From positions 1,365,735 to 1,429,734 of the forward strand of contig CM063310.1 in assembly GCA_032173965.1 (NCBI GenBank): DNA of 64,000 bases, given 5' to 3'. The stretch's first letter is position 1, and each line of letters starts with the position of its first letter. Position numbers and translations under genes: made by a program. Below the pieces are notes generated by a model. It saw only the letters and a list, made by a program, of their open reading frames with translations. It had not been told where the DNA came from and made no database searches. This document shows, in pieces, positions 1-54,200 of the stretch. The stretch comes from Sitta carolinensis (lineage: Eukaryota; Chordata; Aves; Passeriformes; Sittidae).

Positions 1-42480
<42,480 letters not shown>

Positions 42481-43590
42481 CAGGTAGCCCAGGTGGCCGC
42501 GGGGACTGGGTGGCACTCGGCGCAGCCTCCCCCGGTTGCGGTGTCCCCAGGGACCCTCGGGTGCGGGGGGTCCCGGGGGCTGCGCTGAGCCCTGTGGGGC
42601 TTCCAGTCTGCGAGAGCCGGGGGGGTCCATGGGGGTGCCGGGGACCCTCAGGTCTGAACACGCCGCGGGGTCTTCGTTGCCCTCTGTGGGGGTCGCGGGG
42701 TTGTGCTCGGTCTGCCCGGCGGCCACGGGGCCCGCGGTGGCCTTGGGCTCTCGGGGGTCCTGGGGGTCGTGGTGGCCCTGCAGGTCCGCGGGGCTCGGGG
42801 TGACCTTGGAGGCCAAGGGGGTGACGAGGGTGGGCTCTGGGGGGTCCTGGTTGCCCACAGAACCCGGGCTGGCCACGGGGCCCTGATGCACCTTGGCCTC
42901 CAGGTGGGTCACTGGGCTGGCCACAGTGGCCGGGTGCTCCTCAGAGCCTTGGCAGATCTTGGAGTCCAACGGCACCGCGGGGCCACCAGCACCGGGCTCG
43001 GGGTGGTCCTGGTGGCCCAGGAAGTTCTGGCTGGCCACAGAGCCCAGGTGTGGCCCGGAGCCCAGGTGGGCCTCAGTCTCTCGGTGGTCCTGGCTGAGCG
43101 GGGAGGTCCAGCTGGCCATGGATCCTCCGGTGGCCACGGAGCCCAGGGGGGCTTCAGTCTCCTCTCGGTGGCCCTGGGAGCCCCGGGGGCCGTGGTGGGC
43201 CGGGGGGCCCAGGTGTGGCACGGAGCCCTGGGGGGCTTCAGTCTCTCGGTGGCCCCCGGGCGCGGGGGGTCCCTCGGCGGCCGGACAGGTCATGGCACCT
43301 GGGCAGGTTGGGCGGCCTGGGGGGGCCCTGGGGGGGCCCTGGGGGGGCCCGGCCACCCCCGCGCTCTCACAGCCACATGGGCGACCCCAGCGGGCGGCGA
43401 CGGCGCGGCCGGGGGGTCCGGAGGCACCTGGGGGGGGGGGAGACACAGTCAGGGGGGGCTGGAGGGGGAGGGGTGACAGGCAGGTATGGGGGGGTTGGGC
43501 AGCCGGGCTCCCCCCCCCCTTCGTTATCAGCACGTTAATTAACCCCGTGATGGGGGGGGGGGGGGGGTCGGTCACCGCGGCAACCCGGGG
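42481..43590 (-). other. NRXN2: Probable NRXN2 alpha 5' untranslated region
   Basis: GC-rich sequence between the signal peptide and the promoter-like cluster at 43.6 kb. One minus-strand frame is open for about 440 codons with a Pro/Gly/His-rich, imperfectly repeated composition (GSVASPG, HLGSG, DPPEP), but it is out of frame with LNS1 and resembles no protein I know. I treat it as untranslated. Confidence 0.45.
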
Positions 43591-43594
43591 CTGG

Positions 43595-43690
43595 CATTAT
43601 GCAAATGAGCCCCCAGGTTATTTATAACCCCCCCTCATTGGCTAATGGGGCTCATTAACATGCAGCGCATAATTAGCCAATCACGTTAAC
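43595..43690 (-). promoter_or_regulatory. NRXN2: Candidate NRXN2 alpha promoter
   Basis: An AT-rich island in GC-rich surroundings. On the minus strand, 5' to 3': ATTGG (43,678-43,682), CCAAT (43,638-43,642), TATAAA (43,621-43,626, within the palindrome GGTTATAAATAACC) and octamer ATTTGCAT (43,599-43,606). Order and spacing suit minus-strand transcription into NRXN2 starting near 43,590. Confidence 0.5.
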
Positions 43691-44285
43691 TGCTGCACCT
43701 GCAAGGGGGGGGGGGGGAAAAGGGGGGGGATGACAGCGACCCCCACCTTGGCACCCCCCCCACCCCCACCCCCACCTCGGGGGGGGGCCCAGGCTGGGGA
43801 GGAACCCCCAGAGACCCCCAGAGACCCCCGCGGGGGGAGGGGCGCAGGCCTGGGTGCGCCCCCTCCCCCTCCCCAGGGGGTCATTAATCGATTAATTAAT
43901 TGATTGATTGATAAAGAGGGGGGAACTGAGGAGCCCCCAGACCCTGGGGAGACCCCGGGGGGGCAGAGGGGTCGATGGGGGGGTCTATGGGGGATTCCCC
44001 CCCCTCGACCCTCCGAGCCCCCCCCGGGGGTTGTCAGTGGGTGGGGGAGGGGCAGCCCCCCCCAGTGCCCCCCCCGGGCACCTGAAGGTCACGGGCAGGA
44101 CACGGCCCTGGGGGAGGGGCGGGACCCCCCGGGCCCCCCCCCCGTGCCCGCGCAGGTGACACGCGCTCGGACACGCCCTGGCACGCGCGCGTGGCCCCCC
44201 CAGGTGCGAGCGGCCCCGCCTCGCTCACCTGCGCACACCTGTGCGTTCACCTGTGTGCCCCCACCCCCCCCGTGCACACGCGACC
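43691..44285. other. Intergenic sequence between RASGRP2 and NRXN2
   Basis: GC-rich except for CATTAATCGATTAATTAATT and GATTGATTGATAAAG (43,881-43,916), AT-rich homeodomain-type words near the NRXN2 promoter. No gene seen. Confidence 0.6.
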
Positions 44286-44289
44286 CCCT

Positions 44290-45560
44290 CACACAGGTGA
44301 GCCCCCCTTACACAGGTGAGCCCCCCTCGCACAGGTGAGCCCCCTTACACAGGTGAGCCCCCCTCGCACAGGTGAGCCCCCTTACACAGGTGAGCCCCCC
44401 TCTTACACAGGTGAGCCCCCTTACACAGGTGAGCCCCCCTCTTACACAGGTGAGCCCCCCCGCACGCCCCCCCGCACACCTGGGCACGCTCAGGTGCCCC
44501 CCGACCCCCCCAGGCTGCACCTGCGCCCCAACTCCCAGTGCCCCCCCCGCACTCACCTGAGCCCCGCACGCCCCCCCCCCAAAACACCCCCATGGGTCCG
44601 TGCCCCCCTCGTGCCCCCCAGAATTGCACAGACCCCCCCCCTGCACGCCCGCGTGCACCCCAAAACTGAACAGGTACCCCCCCCCCACGCCCCTGTGCAC
44701 CCCAGAGCCTGGCACACCCCCCTCACACCTGTGTGCACCCCGAAACTGGGCACGGACCCCTCACACACCCGTGTGCACCCCAAAACTGAGCAGGCACAGC
44801 CCCTGCACGCTCCTCTGCACCCCAAAATTGCACAGACCCCTCACACGCCCCTGTGCACCCCGAAACTGAGCAGGTACCCCTTCATTCACACCTGTGCACC
44901 CCTAAACTGAGCAGGCACAGCCCCTGCACGCTCCTCTGCACCCCAAAAGCGCACAGACACCCCTTGCACACCCGTGTGTACCCCAAATCTGGGCACAGCC
45001 CCTTCATACACTCCTGTGCACCCCTAAACTGAGCAGGCACAGCCCCTGCACGCTCCTCTGCACCCCGAAACTGAGCACAGCCCCCTCGCACGCCCTGTGT
45101 CCCCCCAAACCGCACACATGACGCTTGCACAACCCGTGTGCACCCCAAAACTGAACAGGCACCCCTCACACACCCGTGTGCCCCCGAAATTTGGCACAGA
45201 CCCCTCACAAACTCCTGTGCCCCCCAAAACTGAAAAGGCACCCCCTGCACACCCGTGTGCACCCCGAAACCGGGCACAGCCCCCCCGCACATTCCTGTGC
45301 CCCCCAAATCTGCACAGGCACAGCCCCCGCACACCCGTGTGCCCCCCAAATCTGGGCGCAGACCCCTCACAAACTCCTGTGCCCCCCAAAACTGCACAGA
45401 CACCCCCCCGCCCCCCAAATCCGCAGGCGCAGCCCCCCCGCACATTCCTGTGCCCCCCAAAATCGCACAGCCCCCCCTCGCACGCCCCCGTGCCCCCCAA
45501 ACCGCGCTCCCCCCCACGTGCAGCCCCCCCCCTCCCCCTCCCCCCCCCAAGGCCGCGCCC
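44290..45560. repeat. CACAGGTGAGCCCCC and CACCCCAAAACTGAGCAGGCACAGC arrays
   Basis: At 44,290-44,465 there are eight or so units of 16-21 bp, CTTACACAGGTGAGCCCCC. At 44,560-45,500 units of about 55-65 bp carry GCACCCCAAAACTGAGCAG and CACACCCGTGTGC. This is intergenic, between the RASGRP2 3' end and the NRXN2 promoter. Confidence 0.9.
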
Positions 45561-46590
45561 CCCCCTTTGCACACTCACCCCCCCCTCCCCCCCCCTTGCA
45601 CACTCACCCCTCCCCCCCGACCCCGCCCGGGGCCGAGCCCGGCGCCCGGGGGGCTTTGGGGGGCTCTGGGGGGCTCGGGGGGGGCTGGGGGGGCTGGATG
45701 GGCCCCCCCGCAGTGGGGGAGGGGCGGCAGGAGCTCCCCAGACCCCCCGGGGGGCTCGAGGGAGGCGCGGGGTGGGGGGTGGGGAGGGGGGGGGGGATGC
45801 GGCCCCCAGACCCTGCAGTGGGGGAGGGGGCGGCGCGGCCCCTCCCGGGGTGGGGGAGCCTCGGCCCTTCCCCTGCCCCTCCCCCAATCTCCTCCAGAGC
45901 CCCCCAGACCCCTGCTGGCGGTGGGGGGAGGGGGCGATTTGTGACCCTCGGGTCCCCCCATCCCCCCCCCCCCACTCCGGATCCAGCCCGGAGCTCCCCC
46001 CACCCAAAAAAAAAATCCCCCTCTCCCCCCCTTGTCCGGACCCCCATCATCCTCCCCCTCCCCCCACACCCCCGTACCCCCCAACTCCGCGCCCCCCCGA
46101 CCCCCGACCCCCCCCACCCCTGCCCCCTTCCCACCCCCCAAATCCCCCCCCAATCCCCCCGCAGCCCCCCCCCACCCCTCACCCGCACCCCCCGCTCGGC
46201 GCATCCCCCCCCTCTCCCCTCGCCCCCCCAGCTCCCCCCCGGTGCCCCCCCCCCGGTGCCCCCCCCCCCCTCCCCGGTGCCCCCCCCCTCTCCCGTACCT
46301 GCCCCGGGCGCTCCCGGTCCCGGCCCCTCTCCCGCCGCTCCCGCCGCTCCCGCAGCCCCCGCCCGCCCCGGGCACGCGCACGGCACCGGAGCCGCGCGCG
46401 CCCGCAACCCCCCCACCCCCCCCCCCCGATCCTCCCCAGCATCGCCCCCCTCCCCCATTAAAAAAAAAAATCCCTCCCCCCCCCCCCACTCCGGTACCGG
46501 CTCCGTGCTCGCCCCTCCCCCCCCAAATAAAAAATCAAAAAAAAAAAAAAAATCGACCGACCCCCCCCGCACCCTGCACGGAGACCCCGG
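45561..46590. other. Intergenic C-rich sequence
   Basis: C/G homopolymer-rich, with short poly-A runs at about 46,009, 46,460 and 46,540. Open frames here are only low-complexity Pro/Gly. No gene recognised. Confidence 0.7.
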
Positions 46591-46599
46591 GGGGGGATT

Positions 46600-47090
46600 C
46601 CTGTCCCATAGAGACCCCCCAGAGACGTCCGGGGGTCCGTGCCTCACAGAGACCCCCCTAGAGACCCCCGGAGACCCCCTAGAGAACCCGAGACCCCCGG
46701 GGGTCCGTGCCCCACAGAGACCCCCCTAGAGACCCCCGGAGACCCCCTAGAGACCCCCGAGACCCCCGGGGGTCCGTGCCCCACAGAGACCCCCTAGAGA
46801 CCCCCGGAGACCCCTAGAGACCCCGAGACCCTCGGGGGTCCGTGCCCCACAGAGCCCCCCCACAGACCCCCTGGTTCTACACCCAAGAGACCCCCGGGGG
46901 GGGGGCTGCCCCATAAAGACCCCCCCCCAGAGACCCCCGGGGGGGGGGGGTCCTGCCCCATAGAGACCCCATGGACACCCCACAGAGACCCCCATAGGGA
47001 CCCCCTGGTCCTGCCCTCCCAGAGACCCCCCCGAGACCCCCCAAACACCCCATAGAGCCCCCAGCTCCTGCCCTATAGGGACCCCCAGAG
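46600..47090. repeat. AGAGACCCCCGGAGACCCCCTAG array
   Basis: About 15 units of 20-60 bp including GGGGGTCCGTGCCCCACAG, downstream of the RASGRP2 polyadenylation signal. Confidence 0.9.
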
Positions 47091-47325
47091 CCCCCCCCGA
47101 GCCCCTCCCCTCGCCCCCCCTCTGCCCCACGGGGGTTCATTAGCGCTCATTAACGCTCATTAGCGGCAGCCGCTGATGAGGGGCTCCAATCGGCCCCTCC
47201 CCCACCCCACCGCTGACCCCCGGGGGTGGGGGCAGGGCCGGGACCCTCGGGACCCCCCCCCCAAATTCCCTGCGCCCCCTCCCCAGCCCAGGCAGGGTCG
47301 CACACACGGACACACGGACACGGAG

Positions 47326-47331
47326 TTTATT
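47326..47331 (-). terminator. RASGRP2: RASGRP2 polyadenylation signal AATAAA
   Basis: AATAAA on the minus strand about 520 nt beyond the RASGRP2 stop codon, followed by TGTG-containing sequence. It is the only canonical hexamer noticed downstream of the gene. A 3' untranslated exon from about 47,411 (after TTTCCACAG) could be spliced to the donor GTAACG that lies 3 nt past the stop codon. Confidence 0.6.
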
Positions 47332-47439
47332 CCCACGGCAGGACCCCCCAAACCCACCCCAAAATCCAGGGGGGGGCGGGGGGGGCGGGGGGGGGCGGAG
47401 CCTCGGGGACCCTGTGGAAATGAGGGGGGGGTGTCAGTA

Positions 47440-47815
47440 TGAGACCCCCAATAGGAGACCCCAATGCCCGGGACCCCCAGTTTGGGGGGGGGTCCCAGGT
47501 GTGCGAGCCCCCAAATTTGGGGGGTCCAAGGTCTCTGAGCCCCCACATTCGGGGGTCCCAGGTCTCTGAACCCCCAAATTTAGGGGGTCCCAGGTCTCTG
47601 AGCCCCACATTCGGGGGTCCCAGGTCTCTGAGCCCCCAAATTTAGGGGGTCCAATGTCTCTGAGCCCCCAAATTCGGGGGTCCCAGGTCTCTGAGCCCCC
47701 AAATTCGGGGTGGGTTCCCAGGTCTCTGAGCCCCAAATTCGGGGGTGCCAGGTCTCTGAGTCCCCAAATTCGGGGGTGCCAGGACTCTGAGCCCCCACAT
47801 TCGGGGGTCGCACAG
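47440..47815. repeat. GGGGGTCCCAGGTCTCTGAGCCCCCAAATT array
   Basis: About 11 units of 31-35 bp between the RASGRP2 stop and its probable polyadenylation exon, so either 3' untranslated sequence or a 3' UTR intron. Confidence 0.95.
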
Positions 47816-47855
47816 CAGGCAGGCCCCAGCTGGGGGTCGCGCCCCCCGTTACCTG

Positions 47856-48205
47856 TCACAGGTGCGTGTCGAACACTCCGTCCTCGCCCTCGCCTCCTCG
47901 GGGGTCTGGGGCAGCGGGGGGCGGGTCGTTTTGGGTCCCGGGGGGGTCCCTTGGGGGGGGCAGGCAGGGGGGGGGTGCGGGGTGGCGAGTTGGGCGGCCG
48001 TGGGTCTCGCGTGGGGGGTCCGAGGGAGGAGGAGGGGGGGCGGGTTTGGGGGTGCACCTGCGGGGGCAGCGAGGGGGGCGGGCCAGGCAGGCGGCTGGGA
48101 GCGGGCGGGCTGGGGGGGCGGGCGCCGGGGGCTCGGCCGCTCGCGCGGCGCGACACTCGGGGCGCAGCCGCTCGCGACAGGCGATATGACAGCGCAGGCC
48201 GCAGC
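47856..48205 (-). CDS. RASGRP2: RASGRP2 exon 14: end of C1 domain and C-terminus
   Basis: Starts [17 protein letters not shown], completing the C1 finger, runs through a Pro/Arg-rich linker and ends [13 protein letters not shown] with TGA at 47,856-47,858. One frame is open throughout, so no intron is needed. An alternative donor at 48,057 with an acceptor near 47,911 would not give the conserved C-terminus. Confidence 0.9.
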
Positions 48206-51200
48206 CTGGGGGGCGCGGGGACCCCCGGAACAGTGAGACCCCTCCCCAGGGAGCCCCAAACACACAGAGACCCCCAAATACACTGAGACCCCTCCCCAGG
48301 GACCCCAAATACACTGAGACCCCTCCCCAGGGACCCCCAAATACACTGAGACCCCCAAATACACAGAGACCCCTCCCCAGGGACCCCAAATACACAGAGA
48401 CCCCTACCCAGGGACCCCCAAATACACAGAGACCCCCCCAAATACACAGAGACCCCTCCCCAGGGATCCCCAAACACACAGAGACCCCTACCCAGGGACC
48501 CCAAATACACAGAGACCCCCTCCCCAGGGACCCCAAATACACAGAGACCCCCCAAATACACTGAGACCCCTCCCCAGGGAGCCCTGGCACACTGGACCTC
48601 CAGGCCAATCACTGGACACCCTCCCCAGGGACCCCCAAATACACGAGACCCCTCCCAGGGACCCCAAATACACAGAGACCCTACCCAGGGACCCCAAATA
48701 CACAGGACCCCCCCAAATACACAGAGACCCCTCCCCAGGGACCACCAAACACACAGAGACCCCCCAAATACACTGAGACCCCTCCCCAGGGACCCCCAAA
48801 CACACAGAAACCCCCAGGACCGAGACACCCCTCCCCAGAGCCCCCCTGGCACACTGAGACCCTCCCCAGGGAGCCCCAAATACACAGAGACCCCTCCCCA
48901 GGGACCCCTGGCACACTGAGACCCTCCCAGGGACCCCAACACACAGACACCCCCCCAAACATACAGAGACCCCTCCCCAGGGACCCCAAACATACAGAGA
49001 CCCCCCCCAAACTCCCCCAACACCCAGAGCCCCCCAGGACCCTCCCGGGACCCCCCCGGGACCCCCCCGGACACCCCCCACTCACCGCTGCACTCCATCC
49101 CATCCTTGTGCAGACCCCAAATCTGGCGGGGGAGGGGGCGAGAGGGGTGAAGGGGGGGGTCCGGGACCCCTGAAAGACCCCCCAGCCGGGGGGGGGTCCC
49201 GGGGGTCCCCGGCCGTGCTCAGGAGGGGAGGGGGCGTCTGGGGGGGGTCTGAAGGGATCTGGGGGTTTGGGGGGGTCTGGGGGGAATTTGGGGGGTCTGG
49301 GGGGATCCGGGGGGGGTCTGGGGGGATTTGGGGGGGTCCGTGGGGGTCGCAGCCCCCCCGCACTCACCATTTTCCCGCAGGGCTCGCAGGGCCCCGCGCG
49401 CAGCCCCCGCAGCCCCCGGAAATTGTGGGGGGGTCCCGGGGGGGGTCCTTGGCTGCAGCGCAGGAAATAATCGAGCACCTCCCCCGGCTGAGCCCCCCGT
49501 CCCTGGGGGGACACGGGGGGGTCACGGGGGTCCCAGTTTTGGGGGTCCCTGGGGGGGTCTCGGCTCCCCCCGGGAGGGGATTTGGGATCTTTGGGGTCAC
49601 TGAGGGGGGTTTGGGGTCCGGGGGGGGGAGGGTCCCGGGGGGTTTGGGGGTGTCAGGGGGGTCCCGGGGGGGTTGGGGGGCGGGGGTCTCACCTGTCGGT
49701 GTCCAGCTCCCCCAGGGGGGGCAGGTGCGGGAAGTTCTCGCGCACGATCCCAAATTCCTCCACCGAGATCCGCCCGTCCCCGTCCACGTCGAAGTTCCGG
49801 AAAATGGACTGAGACCCCCCCCAAAAAAAGAAAAAAGTCACCACGGACCCCCCCAAACCCCCACCCAGACCCCCCCCCCCCCGACCCCTCGGGACCCCTC
49901 GAACCCCAAAACTCTCACCATGGACCCCCCAGCCCCCTCCTCACCCCTCAATTCCTCCAAGCCGCCCCCTCCCCAAATCCACCCACAGACCCCCCCTCAA
50001 CCTCCTCAGTCACCCCGCCCCCCCCCCCACGACCCCCCGGGACCCCCCCACGACCCCCCGGGCCCCCCGCACCTCCACGAGCTGCTCGAGGCGGGGGCGC
50101 AGCCCCTCGGGGTCGGGCCGGGGGGGCTCGGGCAGGACCCAGCGCTCGGCGGGGAGGGCGGGGGGCAGCTCCGGGGGGGGCCCGGCCTGGGGGGAGGGGA
50201 GGGGGCGTTGGGGGGGGGTCAGAGACCCCCGGTATTTGCACACACACCCCTCGGGCGCGCGCTTCTGGCCCCCCCTCCCCGTTTTCCTCCCATTCCCCAC
50301 TCGCCCCCCATTTCCCCCATTTGCCCGCCGCCCCCCCACGCTCGCCCCCTCCTCAATTCCCCCATTCCCACCCGTTCCCCGCTCGCCCCTCCCCAATTCC
50401 CCCCATTCCCCCCCATTCTCCCTGCTCGCCCCCTCCCCAATTCCCCGCTCGCCCCCTCCCCAGCCTCTCTCGCCCCCTCCCCATTCACCGCTCGCCCCCT
50501 CCCCAATTCCTCCATTTCCTTCTCGCCCCCTCCCGTTCCCCTCTCGCCCCCTCCCCCATTCTCCCCTCTAGCCCCCTCCCCATCCCGCTGGCCCCCTCCC
50601 CATTCTCCCCTCTCGCCCCCTCCCCATTCCCCTCTCGCCCCCTCCCCAATTCCCCCCGTTCCCCGCTCGCCCCCTCCCCAATTCCCCTCTCCCCCCCTCC
50701 CCAGCCCCTCTCGCTCCCTCCCCAGCCCCTCTCTCCCCTCCCCGTTCCCCTCTCGCCCCCTCCCCATTTCCCTCTCGCCCCCTCCCCAATTCCCCGCTCG
50801 CCCCCTCCCCATCTCCTCACGGGGGCGCTCTCGCGGGGCTCGCGCTGCAGCGACAGCTGATGGAGCTGAGCCTCGCTGGGCCCGAGCGCCAGCGACCCCT
50901 GCGGGACACGGCGGGAACTGCAGGGGGCACGGGGGGGATCGGGGGGCACAGGGGGGCACAGGGGGGATTGGGGAACTGCAGGGGAGGGGGCAACGGGGGG
51001 ATGGATGGGACGGGGGGCCACAGGGGGGGGGGCACAGAGGGGGGGATTGGGGAACTGCAGGGGCACGGGGGGGATCGGGGCGGATTTGGGGGGGTTGGGA
51101 TTGGGGGGCACAGGGGGAACTGCATGGGGGCTTTGGGGGATTGGGGAACTGCAGGGGGGCACAGGGGGGCACAGGGGGATTGGGGAACTGTAGGGGGGCA

Positions 51201-54200
51201 CAGGGGGGCTTTGGGGGGATCGGGGGGCACAAGGGGAACTGCAGGGGGGACTGGGGGAACGGGGGGGCTTGGGGGGCAAGGGGGAACGGGGGCTTGGGGG
51301 GATGGGGGAACTTCAGGGGGGCTTTGGGGGGTTCGGGGGATTGGGGAACTGCAGGGGGGACTGGGGGGAACGGGGGGCTTGGGGGGCACAGGGGGAACTG
51401 CAGGGGGCACAGTGGGCAGGGGGGCTTGGGGGAACGGGGGGCGAGGGGAACTGCAGGGGGCACAGGGGAACGGGGGGGCTTGGGGAACTGTAGGGGTCTT
51501 TGGGGGGGCTTGGGGGGCAGAGGGGGAACAGCAGAGGGGATTGGGGGGCACAGGGAGGGTTTGGGGGGTCTGAGGGGGAGCGGGGGAACTGCAGGGGAAC
51601 TGCGGTGGGGGATTGGGGTGGGAATGGGAGGTTTGGGGGGTGGATTGGGGGCCACAGGGGGAACTGCAGGGGGGATTTGGGGGTCCAGCGGAGCAGGGTG
51701 GGGGGTCCCGGGAGGGGTTCTGGGGTTCGGAGGTGGTTTTGGGGGTCCCTGGAGGGGTTCGGGGGTGTGTTTTGGGGGTCCCGGGAGGGGTTCTTGAGGG
51801 GGGTCCCGGGAGGGGTTCTGGGGGGTTCGGGGGTGGTTTTGCGGGGTTCGGGGGTGGTTTTGGGGGTGGCGCAGTGGGGGTCTCACCTCCAGCAGCCGGA
51901 GCAGGTCGGGGTGGGGGGTCCCGGGGGGTCCCTGCTCGCGCCCCGCCAGCAGCGCCCCTTGCAGGGCGAAGCGGGCCCGCAGTTTGTTGGGGTGGGGGCG
52001 TCCCGGGCCCCCCCAATCCGGCAGCGCCGCCTCCAGCGACACCAGGTCCCGCAGGTGAACCCCGAGCGCCGGCACCCGGAACCCCCCCGCGCCCCCCGCG
52101 CCCCCCAGCAGCGCCCGGTACCCCCGGTAGTTGCCCCCCGAGCCCACGGCCTCGGCCAGCTGTGCCCACAGCTGGGGGGGCACCGGGGGGGGGGGGTTGG
52201 GGTGCGGGGGGGGACAGGGGGGGACAAAAGACACGGGGACAGAGCGGGGGGGGGGACACGGGGGGGCACGTGTCAGATCCGAGCAGGGCCAGGGGGCGAC
52301 GGGACCCCCCCTCGACCCCCTGTGCCTCCCCTGAAACCCCCAAGGACCCTCCTGACCCCCTGTGTCCCCAGAGCCGCCCAAGGACCCTCCCAGACCTTCC
52401 CGTGCCCCCCCAGAGCCCCCAAGGACCCTCCCGACACCCTGTGCCCCCCAGAACATCCCCAGGACCCTCCCGGACCTTCCTGTGCCCCCCAGAACCCCCC
52501 CAGGACCCCCCCAGACCTTCCCGTGCCCCCCCCAGAGCCCCTCAAGGACCCCCCCAGACCTTCCCGTGCCCCCCCAGACCCCCCCCAGGACCCCCCAGCT
52601 GCCCCTCAACACCCCCGCGTGCCCCAGGACCCCCCCAGACCACCCCGGGACCCCTCTGTACCCCCCGTGTGCCCCCTTGGGGACCCCCCCAGGTGCCCCC
52701 GGGCCCCCACCTGGATGAGGGGGGGGGTCAGCAGCGCCAGGGTCCGGCGCAGCCGCGCGATGGAGCCGTGGCCGAGCCCCCCACCACGGCCAGCAGCGAG
52801 TTGAAGTTGCGGAGCTCCAGGAGGCTCTGGGGAGGGGGCAGGGGAGATGGGGGGGTCTGGGGGGGCTGCTGGGGGGAGGGGGCGTCACTGAGGGACGGGA
52901 CTATGGGGCGGAGTCACGGGGTGGTCTATGGGGCAGGGTTATGGGTCTGGGGGTCACTCCTGGGGGCGGGGTGTGAGGTGGGGGGGGTCATTCCTGGCTC
53001 TCACCTGTGCCAGGTGCAGGCACTGCCCCAGGGATGGGGTCAGGGCTCAGGGCTATGGGTCAGGGGTCACTCCCAGGGTCAGGGGTCACTCCCAGGGGTC
53101 AGAGGGTCAGGGCTATGGGTCAGGGCTCACTCCCAGGGCTCACCCCAGGGGCGCTCACCTGTGCCAGGTGCAGGCACTGCCCCAGGGATGGGGTCAGGGC
53201 TCAGGGCTATGGGTCAGGGCTCACTTTCAGGGGTCAGGTGTCAGTCCCAGGGGTCAGGGCTCACTCCCATGGGTCAGGGCTCACTCCCAGGGCTCACCCC
53301 AGGTGCGCTCACCTGTGCCAGGTGCAGGCACTGCCCCAGGGCCGGGGGTCAGGGCTCAGGGTTATGGGTCAGAGGGTCAGGGCTATGGGTCAGGGCTCAC
53401 TCTCAGGGGTCAGGGGTCAGTCCCAGGGCTCACCCAGGTGCGCTCACCTGTGCCAGGTGCAGGCACTGCCCCAGGGCTGTGGGTCAGGGGTCAGTCCCAG
53501 GGGTCAGGGCTCACTCCCATGGGTCAGGGCTCACTCCCAGGGCTCACCCCAGGTGCGCTCACCTGTGCCAGGTGCAGGCACTGCCCCAGGGCTATGGGTC
53601 AGGGGTCAGTCCCAGGGGTCAGGGCTCACTCCCATGGGTCAGGGCTCACTCCCATGGGTCAGGGCTCACTCCCAGGGCTCACCCCAGGTGCGCTCACCTG
53701 TGCCAGGTGCAGGCACTGCCCCAGCGCCGCGGAGCGCTGCGGGGCCGCCAGGGGGCGCAGGACGCGCAGCTGCACCCAGCGCGCGAGGCCGTTGGAGAGC
53801 GCCACCGAGCGGCGGAGAGCGGCAGAGCAGGAGCAGCCCGCCGAGAGCGCGAAGGAGCGAACGTCGGCGAGCTGGGGGGCGACACGGGCGACAGGGGGGC
53901 GACAGGGGGGCTTGGGGACACTGCGGGGCATTGGGGACAGCGGGGGGATCGGGGACACTGCGGGGGGATCGGGGACATTGAGGGGCATTGGGGACACTGC
54001 GGGGGGTCGGGGACACTGAGGGGGATTGGGGACATCGGGGGGATCGGGGGGAGATTGGGGGGGATCGGGGACACTGCGGGGGGTCGGGGACATGAGGGGG
54101 ATTGGGGACAGCAGGGGGATCGGGGACATTGAGGGGCATTGGGGACACTGGGGGGGATTGGGGACACTGAGGGGGATTGGGGACATCGGGGGGATCGGGG

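Noticed and set aside
44290..44465. Plus-strand ACAG/GTGAGC units as copies of the RASGRP2 exon 6 donor
   Set aside because: Orientation is opposite to all genes here and flanking bases differ; similarity is limited to the donor consensus.
46009..46560. Poly-A runs in the intergenic region as retroposon tails
   Set aside because: Short runs in C-rich low-complexity sequence without target-site duplications or recognisable element bodies.
47911..48057. Intron in the last RASGRP2 coding exon (donor GTGCAC, acceptor before ACCCCCGAGG)
   Set aside because: Removing it shifts frame away from the conserved EDGVFDTHL end, whereas the unspliced frame is open to that end.
49215..51797. 860-codon plus-strand open frame antisense to RASGRP2
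   Set aside because: Low-complexity Gly/Pro translation of G-rich arrays, antisense to confirmed exons 8-11; no conserved residues.
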